From Propionibacteriales bacterium (lineage in GTDB: Bacteria; Actinomycetota; Actinomycetes; Propionibacteriales; Propionibacteriaceae): a stretch of 9,842 nucleotides of DNA. Under the pieces are notes generated by a model. That model did no database searches. It was not told the origin of the DNA and was given only the letters and a program-made list of their open reading frames with translations. A program made the position numbers and the translations under genes. Below, in pieces: positions 1 through 6,608 of this stretch (position 1 is the first letter of the stretch; each line of letters begins with the position of its first letter). The stretch spans positions 1-9,842 of the forward strand of contig JAKDKP010000037.1 of NCBI GenBank assembly GCA_030453285.1. Reading direction: 5' to 3'.

Positions 1-13
1 CACCAGACGTCAT
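1..13 (-). CDS. 5' end of an unidentified gene, possibly RbpA-like (runs off left edge)
   Basis: Reading leftward, an ATG at 13-11 is followed by ACG TCT GGT, giving the start M-T-S-G before the window ends. An AAGGAG ribosome binding site lies at 27-22, eight bases before the ATG, so a real start is likely although only four codons are visible. In several actinobacteria the gene after secG encodes an RbpA-type RNA polymerase-binding protein that begins M-x-S-G-N-A-I-R-G. The visible residues and the position fit that, but four residues cannot establish identity, so the RbpA reading is inference from gene order. Confidence 0.5.
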
Positions 14-135
14 GGGCACTTCTCCTTCATTGGACGAGACCGCGCTGCAGGGAACGAGGCCTCAACGGGCGGCCTCAGAGTACACGTGGAGCGGCGCGCC
101 GCAGTGGTGCCGTGAGGTGGCAAGACGGGACTGCC
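14..135 (-). other. secG downstream spacer with small inverted repeats
   Basis: This is the 122-base gap between the secG stop and the next start. It contains a 6-base inverted repeat, GAGGCC at 56-61 and GGCCTC at 71-76 with a 9-base loop, and a perfect 12-base palindrome GCGGCGCGCCGC at 91-102. Neither is followed by a T-run on the minus strand, so neither is a convincing intrinsic terminator. I see no promoter strong enough to call. Confidence 0.35.
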
Positions 136-393
136 TTACAGGCCCAGTTTGTAGATCAGGCCGAGCGCGACGATGGCCGCAAGCCAGACCGAACCGACAA
201 TGATCGTGAACTTGTCGAGGTTGCGCTCGGCGATCGAGGACCCGCCCATCGAGGTGGACATGCCACCACCGAACAGGTCGGACATGCCGCCACCGCGTCC
301 CTTGTGCAACAGCACCATCAGGGACAGAACCACGCTGCACACGACCAGCAGGATCGAGAACACCATGGCGGGTGCGGTCATCATCACAATCAC
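136..393 (-). CDS. secG: SecG, preprotein translocase subunit
   Basis: SecG is the small auxiliary subunit of the SecYEG channel and assists SecA-driven export across the cytoplasmic membrane. The protein of about 85 residues shows the family plan: a first membrane helix (about residues 8-29, ending LMVLLHKG), a glycine-rich cytoplasmic loop (GRGGGMSDLFGGGMSTSMGG), the S-S-I-A-E-R-N-L-D motif, and a second helix (about 62-80). I chose the GTG at 393 because AAGGTGG at 405-399 lies five bases before it. GTG 387, ATG 384 and ATG 381 follow in the same frame and are alternatives that change only a few residues. A longer frame back to 456 would overlap tpiA and add a charged, proline-rich tail unlike SecG. 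It starts 31 bases after the tpiA stop and is probably co-transcribed with the glycolytic genes. Confidence 0.93.
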   Translation of the reverse strand: MIVMMTAPAMVFSILLVVCSVVLSLMVLLHKGRGGGMSDLFGGGMSTSMGGSSIAERNLDKFTIIVGSVWLAAIVALGLIYKLGL

Positions 394-424
394 GGGCGCC
401 ACCTTACCCCAAGGCGGCCAGGAA

Positions 425-1225
425 TCAGATCTGTGGCAGGTCGGCAAACCGGGCAATGGCGGCGAACTCGTCGACCTTGAGGCTTGCCCCGCCGACCAGG
501 CAACCGTCCACGTCGGGCTGAGCCATGATGGCGGTCACGTTGTCGGACTTCACCGATCCGCCGTACAGCACCCGGACCGCGGCGGCGGTGTCGGACTCGT
601 ACAGCTCCCCGATCCTGGCACGAATGGCGGCACACACCTCCTGGGCATCCTCGGGTGTGGCAACCTCACCCGTGCCGATGGCCCAGACCGGTTCGTACGC
701 GATGACCAGTCCGGACGCCTGTTCGGCGGTGACCCCGGCCAGGGCGCCGTCAACCTGCGCCAGCGTGTACGACACCTGGTCGCCGGCCTGACGCACCTCG
801 AGTCCCTCACCCACACACACGATCGGAGTGATGCCGGCAGCCAACGCCACCTTGGTCTTGGCATTGACCACCTGATCGTCCTCGGCGTGGTACTGACGTC
901 GCTCGGAGTGGCCGACCGTCACGTACGCGCACTTGAGCTTGGCCAGCATCTGGGCCGACACCTCACCGGTGTAGGCACCGGACTCGTGCACCGAGACGTC
1001 CTGGGCACCGAAACCCAAGGGCAGGCGGTCCCCCTCCACCAGCGTCTGTACCGTGCGCAGATCGGTGAACGGTGGCAGCACGACGACCTCACAGGTGGCC
1101 GGGTCGAAGTTCTTGTCGGCCAGTGTCCAGGCCAATTTCTGGATCAGCCCCACCGCCTCCACGTGGTTCAGGTTCATCTTCCAGTTGCCAGCCATCAGGG
1201 GCGTACGGGACGTGGCCTTGCTCAC
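425..1225 (-). CDS. tpiA: Triosephosphate isomerase
   Basis: TpiA interconverts dihydroxyacetone phosphate and glyceraldehyde 3-phosphate in the cytoplasm (glycolysis and gluconeogenesis). The 266 residues match the usual TIM-barrel length. Visible catalytic elements are G-N-W-K-M-N at 13-18 with the substrate-binding lysine (K16), V-G-H-S-E-R-R with the electrophilic histidine H106, and [11 protein letters not shown] at 176-186 with the catalytic base E178 and the mobile loop 6. The phosphate-binding Y-G-G-S-V at 221-225 and G-C-L-V-G-G-A-S at 241-248 are also present. The start is a GTG, supported by AGGAGG at 1238-1233 seven bases upstream. It lies 61 bases after pgk and before secG, consistent with a gap-pgk-tpiA-secG operon. 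All key residues are present. Confidence 0.98.
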   Translation of the reverse strand: MSKATSRTPLMAGNWKMNLNHVEAVGLIQKLAWTLADKNFDPATCEVVVLPPFTDLRTVQTLVEGDRLPLGFGAQDVSVHESGAYTGEVSAQMLAKLKCAYVTVGHSERRQYHAEDDQVVNAKTKVALAAGITPIVCVGEGLEVRQAGDQVSYTLAQVDGALAGVTAEQASGLVIAYEPVWAIGTGEVATPEDAQEVCAAIRARIGELYESDTAAAVRVLYGGSVKSDNVTAIMAQPDVDGCLVGGASLKVDEFAAIARFADLPQI

Positions 1226-1286
1226 GGGTGGTCCTCCTCAGGACTGGTGCGGTGGAGTCGTGCCTGGTGTGCGTACGAGGTGATGA

Positions 1287-2477
1287 TCAGTCCGCGAGGA
1301 CGGAGAGGCCGGGGAGATCCTTGCCCTCCAGGTATTCGAGGCTGGCGCCACCGCCGGTGGAGATGTGCCCGAAGTCCTCGTCGGCAAAACCGAGATCCCG
1401 GACTGCGGCAGCGGAGTCGCCGCCGCCGACGACCGAGAGACCGTCCACCTTGGTGAGTGCCTCGGCCACCGCACGGGTGCCCTTGGCGAAGGCCTCCATC
1501 TCGGCGACCCCCATCGGACCGTTCCAGAAGACGGTGTGCGCCTTCTCGATCACCGCGGCAAATCGTTCGGACGACTCGGGGCCGATGTCGAGGCCCATCT
1601 GGTCGGCCGGCATCTCGTCGGCACCGACGACGGTCGCCGGCGCATCGGCCTTGAACTCCGGCGCGACCACGATGTCGGTGGGCAGGATGATCTGCTTGCC
1701 GCCCGAGGCCGCCTCGTCCAGGTAGCCCTTGACGGCATCGATCTGGTCGGACTCCAGCAGGCTCGTGCCGACCTCGTGGCCCTGGGCGGCGAGGAAGGTG
1801 AACACCATGCCGCCGCCGATCACCAGGGTGTCGGCGGTGCGGATCAGGTTGGCGATCACGTTCAGTTTGTCCGACACCTTGGCACCGCCGAGCACGACGA
1901 CGTACGGGCGGGCCGCGTCACTGGTGAGCTTCCGCAGCACCTCGACTTCGGCCTCGACCAGCCCTCCGGCGGCCGAGGGGAGCTTGCTTGCCAAGTCATA
2001 GACCGAGGCCTGCTTGCGGTGCACGACACCGAACCCGTTGGAGACGAAGACCTCCCCCAGCGCGGCGTACTTGTCGGCCAACTCGGACCGCTCGGCGTCA
2101 TCCTTGGATTCCTCACCCGGCTCGAACCGGACGTTCTCGAGCATGGCCACCTGGCCGTCGTCGAGGGCATCGACGGTGGCACGGGCGGACTCGCCCACCA
2201 CGTCATCGGCCAGGGTGACCTCGGCATCCAGCAGCTCGGACAGTCGGCGAGCGGCGGGGGCGAGCGAGAATTCGGAGTTGACCTTGCCCTTGGGGCGTCC
2301 GAGGTGGGCCAGGATGATCACCTTGGCGCCGGCCTCACGGAGTTGGTTCACGGTGGGTACGGAAGCCCGGATCCGGCCGTCGTCGGTGATCGTGTCGCCG
2401 TCCAACGGGACGTTCAGGTCGCAGCGGACGAGCACACGTCGACCGCGTAGGTCTCCAAGATCTGTGACCGACTTCAT
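1287..2477 (-). CDS. pgk: Phosphoglycerate kinase
   Basis: Pgk transfers the acyl phosphate of 1,3-bisphosphoglycerate to ADP, the first ATP-yielding step of glycolysis. The 396 residues are normal length for this two-domain monomer. The N-terminal domain shows R-C-D-L-N-V-P (18-24), H-L-G-R-P-K-G (58-64), E-N-V-R-F (114-118) and G-F-G-V-V-H-R (148-154). The C-terminal nucleotide domain shows L-G-G-A-K-V-S-D-K (196-204), G-G-G-M-V-F-T-F-L (221-229), W-N-G-P-M-G-V (318-324) and G-G-G-D-S-A-A-A (351-358). I chose the ATG at 2477 because a GAAGGGA ribosome binding site lies seven bases upstream; the frame continues to 2516, but those 13 codons run into a stem-loop and have no site of their own. 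One oddity is N147, where actinobacterial homologues usually have Asp in V-S-D-G-F-G. It follows gap after a hairpin-rich spacer. Confidence 0.98.
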   Translation of the reverse strand: MKSVTDLGDLRGRRVLVRCDLNVPLDGDTITDDGRIRASVPTVNQLREAGAKVIILAHLGRPKGKVNSEFSLAPAARRLSELLDAEVTLADDVVGESARATVDALDDGQVAMLENVRFEPGEESKDDAERSELADKYAALGEVFVSNGFGVVHRKQASVYDLASKLPSAAGGLVEAEVEVLRKLTSDAARPYVVVLGGAKVSDKLNVIANLIRTADTLVIGGGMVFTFLAAQGHEVGTSLLESDQIDAVKGYLDEAASGGKQIILPTDIVVAPEFKADAPATVVGADEMPADQMGLDIGPESSERFAAVIEKAHTVFWNGPMGVAEMEAFAKGTRAVAEALTKVDGLSVVGGGDSAAAVRDLGFADEDFGHISTGGGASLEYLEGKDLPGLSVLAD

Positions 2478-2513
2478 GGCGGAATCCCTTCCAGGGTTGG
2501 ATTTCACGGCACA

Positions 2514-2529
2514 CACGAGCAGCCTCGTG
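2514..2529 (-). repeat. Stem-loop C in the gap-pgk spacer
   Basis: A perfect 6-base stem, CACGAG (2514-2519) and CTCGTG (2524-2529), encloses a 4-base loop. It lies 36 bases before the pgk start and two bases after the larger stem-loop B in the direction of transcription. No T-run follows it. It may take part in processing or protecting the pgk transcript; this is inferred from structure only. Confidence 0.45.
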
Positions 2530-2531
2530 CT

Positions 2532-2571
2532 GACGTACGGGCCCGTCCGGCTGTGGACGGCCCCGTACGTC
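2532..2571 (-). repeat. Strong stem-loop B in the gap-pgk spacer
   Basis: Two 17-base arms, 2532-2548 (GACGTACGGGCCCGTCC) and 2555-2571, pair with a single mismatch and leave a 6-base loop. This is the most stable-looking structure in the window. It sits between the gap stop and the pgk start with no U-tract on either side, so it is unlikely to be a simple intrinsic terminator. A role as partial attenuator, 3' stabiliser of gap mRNA or processing site is plausible. Both arms contain the hexamer CGTACG. Confidence 0.7.
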
Positions 2572-2575
2572 GGAG

Positions 2576-2620
2576 GGTCAGAACGTGAGCGTCGGCCCGT
2601 ACGAGCCGGTTGTCCTGACC
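2576..2620 (-). repeat. Stem-loop A just downstream of gap
   Basis: An outer 6-base stem, GGTCAG (2576-2581) with CTGACC (2615-2620), encloses an inner CGGC (2593-2596) and GCCG (2605-2608) pairing. On the minus strand it begins only eight bases after the gap stop codon and is followed directly by stem-loop B. It is weaker than B because the stem is interrupted. Confidence 0.4.
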
Positions 2621-2627
2621 GTCATGA

Positions 2628-3632
<1,005 letters not shown>

Positions 3633-3665
3633 TCAGATTCCCTTCGCTGTGGTCCAGACACCCTC

Positions 3666-3692
3666 AGACTAACGAACTTCCGCCACCCGTAA
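3666..3692 (-). promoter_or_regulatory. Candidate gap promoter
   Basis: On the minus strand, TTACGG (3692-3687) and TAGTCT (3671-3666) resemble -35 and -10 boxes separated by 15 bases, which is slightly short. The -10 lies 33 bases before the gap ATG. A short direct repeat of CGGGAC (3693-3709) lies just upstream. This is the only promoter-like pair I found in the gap upstream region and is a weak call without transcription-start data. Confidence 0.35.
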
Positions 3693-3726
3693 CGGGACCG
3701 GGACCGGGAGTGGTACGGCTGCCAGA

Positions 3727-3746
3727 CCAGACCACCTGTGGTCCGG
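3727..3746. repeat. 20-base imperfect palindrome between the MFS gene and gap
   Basis: The sequence around GACCAC-CT-GTGGTC (3730-3743) extends to a 20-base near-palindrome with one mismatched pair. It starts 11 bases after the MFS stop codon and lies about 95-115 bases upstream of gap. As RNA it could form a short tight hairpin ending the MFS transcript, but there is no T-run. As DNA its two-fold symmetry would suit a dimeric regulator acting on gap. The sequence alone does not decide between these. Confidence 0.45.
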
Positions 3747-3756
3747 TGGCTCTCCA

Positions 3757-4953
3757 TCACTGACCGTCCGGCATCGGGTGCCGCGTTCCCGGGGTGGCGG
3801 AGTCGTCGGCACCGCGCAGCGGCAAGGCGCGCCAGGCGGCGGCCATGATCAGGAACCCGCTGGCCATCAGAACGAAGGATGAGCCCTCGCCGACGTCCAG
3901 CGCGGCCCCACCGACGACGCCCGACAGGCTGATTCCCAGGTATCCGGCACTGGCGTTCAGCGAGACCAGGAGGGCAGAGTGATCGGGCGCCACATCAACG
4001 AGTTGCCGCTGCTGTGGGGCAAGGATCGACCACGAGAGGTACCCCGCCAGCAGGAGCGTCACGGCTAGGAGCACGGGCGAGCTGCGCCCGAGGAAGGTGA
4101 CGGCATCAACCAGGGCCAGCACACCTGTCACCGCGACCACCATCCAGCGCGGCGGCACCCGATCGGCGATCGGGCCGGACGACAGTGATCCGGCAACCGA
4201 GGCCAGGCCGAACAGCAGCAGCGCCGTACCGATCCCGCCCGGAATCACCGCAATCAACGGTTCGTACGCGCGACTCAGGTAGGTGTAGGGAATGAACACC
4301 CCGGCGAAGGCCACCAGCGTGATGCCGAGCGTGACGCGAACCTGCGCTGAGCGCAGGATCGAGAACTGCCCCCTCGCGGGTCGGACCGGCGGCTTGGCTC
4401 CCGCAGGAAGAGCCGCCAGAGCGGCAAGGGACACGAGTCCGAGCACTGCGATGACGCCCAGCGTGACTCTCCAGCTCGACACGGCGGCGATCGCGGCGCC
4501 GGCGGGTGCCCCGATGACCAGTGCACTGGACACGCCGGTGGTGACGATTGCCAGGGCGGTGCCACGACGTTCCGGATCAACGAGCCCGAGCGCCACTGAG
4601 GCCGCCATGGGTGTGAACAACCCGGCCCCAGCCGCGGCGACGACTCGTGCGGCGAGCAGCAGCGACACGGTCGGGGCGAGCGCCGAGGCCGCGTTCCCCA
4701 CGGCGAACACCACCAGGGCCAGCGCCAACACCTGACGATGCCCGTACCGCGAGAGCACCATCGTCAACGACGGCGACAGCACCGCGTACGCGATCGCAAA
4801 GACCGTCACCGATTGCCCGGCCACCGACACTGATATCCCCAGCGAGGTGGCCATGCTCGGCAGCAGGCCGGCCACCGAGTGTGCGTCCGTGCCGACAATC
4901 AGGGCTCCCAACGCGAGCAACCAGACGCCAGCCCATCCATTCATTTTGGTCAT
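3757..4953 (-). CDS. MFS transporter, DHA1-type, probable drug or metabolite exporter
   Basis: This is a 398-residue integral membrane protein with about 12 hydrophobic helices, the size and topology of a proton-coupled major facilitator of the DHA1 (12-helix exporter) group. Helix 1 (9-30) carries an acidic residue, D23, in G-T-D-A-H-S. The helix 2-3 loop has a degenerate motif A, L-S-R-Y-G-H-R (67-73). A-R-V-V (102-105) in helix 4 resembles the motif B arginine. G-A-P-A-G-A-A-I (148-155) in helix 5 is the exporter-associated motif C. A central cytoplasmic loop (about 184-206) separates the two halves, and P-I-A-D-R-V-P (261-267) repeats motif A in the second half. The ATG at 4953 has no Shine-Dalgarno sequence, but a -10-like TACTAT lies seven bases upstream, which suggests leaderless translation; M4 is an alternative. 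It is divergent from an ArsR-type gene, which I infer controls it. The substrate cannot be predicted. Confidence 0.9.
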   Translation of the reverse strand: MTKMNGWAGVWLLALGALIVGTDAHSVAGLLPSMATSLGISVSVAGQSVTVFAIAYAVLSPSLTMVLSRYGHRQVLALALVVFAVGNAASALAPTVSLLLAARVVAAAGAGLFTPMAASVALGLVDPERRGTALAIVTTGVSSALVIGAPAGAAIAAVSSWRVTLGVIAVLGLVSLAALAALPAGAKPPVRPARGQFSILRSAQVRVTLGITLVAFAGVFIPYTYLSRAYEPLIAVIPGGIGTALLLFGLASVAGSLSSGPIADRVPPRWMVVAVTGVLALVDAVTFLGRSSPVLLAVTLLLAGYLSWSILAPQQRQLVDVAPDHSALLVSLNASAGYLGISLSGVVGGAALDVGEGSSFVLMASGFLIMAAAWRALPLRGADDSATPGTRHPMPDGQ

Positions 4954-4957
4954 GATC

Positions 4958-4985
4958 GAATAGTACGATATTGATCACACTATTC
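4958..4985. promoter_or_regulatory. Candidate ArsR-family operator (28-base imperfect palindrome)
   Basis: The pattern GAATAGT-N2-GAT-N4-ATC-N2-ACTATTC is symmetrical at 10 of 14 positions per half, including perfect 7-base outer arms. It is AT-rich against a GC-rich background and fills the middle of the 55-base gap between the divergent start codons. It overlaps the -10 box proposed for the MFS gene (4960-4965) and the -35 proposed for the regulator gene (4971-4976). Long interrupted palindromes overlapping promoters are typical of ArsR/SmtB dimers. That the adjacent regulator binds here is inference. Confidence 0.7.
4960..4965 (-). promoter_or_regulatory. Candidate -10 box of the MFS gene (leaderless)
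   Basis: On the minus strand TACTAT (4965-4960) fits the TANNNT pattern of actinobacterial -10 boxes and ends six bases before the ATG at 4953. A start point about seven bases downstream would fall on the A of ATG, giving a leaderless mRNA. No good -35 is visible, so an activator or a weak promoter is possible. The box lies inside the left half of the palindrome. Confidence 0.5.
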
Positions 4986-5002
4986 ACCACCGGTCGTACA
5001 CT
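4971..5002 (+). promoter_or_regulatory. Candidate promoter of the ArsR-type gene (leaderless)
   Basis: TACACT at 4997-5002 is a good -10 box ending six bases before the ATG at 5009, which again predicts transcription starting at or next to the A of ATG. TTGATC at 4971-4976 resembles a -35, but the 20-base spacer is longer than usual. It overlaps the palindrome at 4958-4985, so the regulator would probably repress its own gene. Confidence 0.5.
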
Positions 5003-5008
5003 GAGATC

Positions 5009-5338
5009 ATGAACGAGTCATCCGCAGTACTGCCGCAGCCAGACCTTGAGGATGTCGAGGTGGCGACCGTGCTGGCCGCGTTGGCCGACCCCGTCCGGCT
5101 GAAGATCGTGCGGGCGCTGAACCAGGTCGACGAATCGACCTGCGCAGCCCTTGAGGTCCCGGTCAACGCCTCGACCGTTTCGCACCATTTGCACGCGCTG
5201 CGCGAGGCGGGCGTGGTCCAGACCCGCGTCGCAGGAAGGACCCGTCCGAGCCGATTACGCGCCGCAGAACTGCAGAAGCGTTTCCCCGGCCTGCTCTCCG
5301 CCGTCCTCGACGCCACTCCTCCGCGACACGCGACGTAA
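5009..5338 (+). CDS. ArsR/SmtB-family winged-helix repressor
   Basis: This 109-residue cytoplasmic DNA-binding protein has the size and layout of ArsR/SmtB repressors. A helix with A-L-A-D-P-V-R-L-K-I-V-R-A-L (24-37) is the typical family opening. A helix-turn-helix follows, with recognition helix N-A-S-T-V-S-H-H-L-H-A-L-R-E-A-G-V-V (53-70). A basic beta-wing, Q-T-R-V-A-G-R-T-R-P-S-R-L (71-83), precedes a C-terminal dimerisation helix (about 86-101). The alpha-3 metal site C-x-C of ArsR/SmtB is absent; C45 is the only cysteine. It therefore probably senses something other than arsenic, cadmium or zinc by that route, or acts through another cue. The ATG at 5009 has no Shine-Dalgarno sequence; a -10 box six bases upstream implies a leaderless mRNA. 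It is the only plus-strand gene here, divergent from the MFS gene and convergent with whiA. Confidence 0.9.
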   Translation: MNESSAVLPQPDLEDVEVATVLAALADPVRLKIVRALNQVDESTCAALEVPVNASTVSHHLHALREAGVVQTRVAGRTRPSRLRAAELQKRFPGLLSAVLDATPPRHAT

Positions 5339-5393
5339 CCCCGCCGATCACCGACCGACGATGCCTCGTAAGGACGGGCGTCCCAGCTGCTCA

Positions 5394-5453
5394 CCGAGTG
5401 GTCACCCGGAGGGCACTCCCGTACTCGCCGGTGGTCTCCCACTGACCACTCGG
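5394..5453. repeat. 11-base perfect inverted repeat between convergent genes
   Basis: CCGAGTGGTCA (5394-5404) and TGACCACTCGG (5443-5453) are exact reverse complements 38 bases apart. The intervening GC-rich sequence has smaller pairings such as GGAG (5408-5411) with CTCC (5416-5419). A further short stem TGCC/GGCA lies at 5457-5468. The position in the 221-base spacer between the ArsR-type gene and whiA suggests a bidirectional transcription stop or mRNA 3' structure, though there are no T-runs. It could instead mark the edge of an old insertion. I see no gene in 5339-5559. Confidence 0.5.
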
Positions 5454-5559
5454 CATTGCCAGCCGGCATGTACCCGCTCGCTCAGTGACCGCGATGGCAC
5501 GAACGGCGCTTCGGCGGGCTCGTTCCTCGCTGTCTCAACGACCCCGCGGCATGAGTTGG

Positions 5560-6543
5560 TCAGTTGTCGTCGAGCATGTCGGCGCTCAGGCCGGCCTCGG
5601 TGCCGGGGATCTTGAGTTCGACGGCACGCTTGTCGGCTGTCGCCAGCAGGCGTCGGATGCGGCCGGCGACGGCGTCCTTGGTGAGCGGTGGTTCGTGCAA
5701 CTGCCCGAGCTCCTCCAAGGAGGCCTGCTTGTGCTCGACGCGGAGCCGGCCCGCCTTCTCGAGGTGGTCGGGCACCTCGTCGCCAAGGATGTCCAGGGCC
5801 CGCTCGACCCGGGCGCCCGCGGCCACCGCGGCCCGGGCGGAACGCCGCAGGTTGGCGTCGTCGAAGTTCGCGAGACGATTGGCCGAGGCGCGCACCTCGC
5901 GGCGCATCCGTCGTTCCTCCCAGGCCATCAAGGATTCGTGCGCTCCCAGCTTGGTGAGCATGGCCGCAATCGCGTCGCCGTCGCGGATCACCACCCGATC
6001 GACGTTGCGCACTTCGCGGGCCTTGGATGGGATCTGCAGGCGCCGGGCGGCGCCGACCAGGGCCAGCGCGGCCTCCGGTCCGGGGCAGGTGAGTTCCAAT
6101 GCCATCGACCGGCCGGGCTCGGTGAGTGAGCCGTGGGCCAGGAAGGCGCCACGCCAGGCGGCGATCGCGTCACACGTACCGCCGCTGACGATCTGCGGAG
6201 GAAGGCCTCGCGCCGGCCGGCCCTTGGAGTCCACCAGGCCGGTCTGGCGCGCCAGCGCATCACCGTCCTTGATCACCCGAAGGATGTAGCGGGTCCCGCG
6301 ACGCAGGCCGGAACCCGAGACGGTGAGCAGGTCGGAGTCGTGGCCGAACAGTTCGGTGATGGCCGTACGGAGACGTCGCGCGGCCGCGCCGGTGTCCAGC
6401 TCGGCCTCGATGATGATCCTGCCGCTGACGATGTGCAAGCCGCCGGCAAAGCGGAGAGTTGCCGCCACCTCGGAACGACGGCAGCACTGCTTGGTCACCT
6501 TGATGGTGGCCAGTTCCGACTTCACCTGGGAGGTCATTGCCAT
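5560..6543 (-). CDS. whiA: WhiA, sporulation/division transcription regulator
   Basis: WhiA is a DNA-binding protein that in Streptomyces acts with WhiB to start sporulation septation, and in other Gram-positives affects cell division. The 327 residues match the family. The N-terminal part (about 20-220) is the degenerate LAGLIDADG homing-endonuclease fold, with [16 protein letters not shown] (20-35) and [13 protein letters not shown] (131-143). A linker with [10 protein letters not shown] (222-231) leads to the C-terminal helix-turn-helix, [25 protein letters not shown] (265-289). The ATG at 6543 has GAGGA upstream at seven bases; M3 (6537) would be poorly spaced. It follows yvcK by 65 bases, as in most actinobacteria. 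Its 3' end faces the ArsR-type gene. Confidence 0.98.
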   Translation of the reverse strand: MAMTSQVKSELATIKVTKQCCRRSEVAATLRFAGGLHIVSGRIIIEAELDTGAAARRLRTAITELFGHDSDLLTVSGSGLRRGTRYILRVIKDGDALARQTGLVDSKGRPARGLPPQIVSGGTCDAIAAWRGAFLAHGSLTEPGRSMALELTCPGPEAALALVGAARRLQIPSKAREVRNVDRVVIRDGDAIAAMLTKLGAHESLMAWEERRMRREVRASANRLANFDDANLRRSARAAVAAGARVERALDILGDEVPDHLEKAGRLRVEHKQASLEELGQLHEPPLTKDAVAGRIRRLLATADKRAVELKIPGTEAGLSADMLDDN

Positions 6544-6584
6544 GGAGTCATCCTCTCAGACCGTACGGGACCGCAGAATCGGCC

Positions 6585-6590
6585 AGAATA
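6585..6590 (-). promoter_or_regulatory. Candidate internal -10 box upstream of whiA
   Basis: The 65-base yvcK-whiA spacer contains TATTCT on the minus strand (6590-6585), a good TANNNT match, about 41 bases before the whiA ATG. No clear -35 accompanies it. A CGTACG hexamer (6562-6567) lies between it and the ribosome binding site. whiA may have its own promoter in addition to read-through from the upstream genes, but this is weak evidence. Confidence 0.3.
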
Positions 6591-6608
6591 CTCCGACCGG
6601 ATCGGGGA

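Noticed and set aside
173..1456. Long plus-strand open frame opposite secG and tpiA
   Set aside because: It lies antisense to two certain genes, has a low-complexity His/Gly/Arg-rich translation typical of the reverse of high-GC coding DNA, and shows no domain or ribosome binding site.
1365..2450. Long plus-strand open frame opposite pgk
   Set aside because: It mirrors the pgk frame almost exactly, as expected from GC-rich codon bias, and its translation has no recognisable family features.
2532..2571. Intrinsic terminator separating gap from pgk
   Set aside because: The stem is strong, but no U-tract follows on the minus strand, and pgk has no convincing promoter after it, so full termination here is unlikely. 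I kept it as a structured element instead.
3757..5338. ArsR/MFS pair as part of a mobile element
   Set aside because: No transposase, integrase, target-site duplication or terminal repeats are visible around the pair; the 11-base inverted repeat lies wholly on one side of it, so I have no direct evidence of mobility.
4984..5469. Minus-strand open frame opposite the ArsR-type gene
   Set aside because: It covers the reverse of a clear ArsR-family gene and the divergent promoter region; the translation has no recognisable fold or ribosome binding site.
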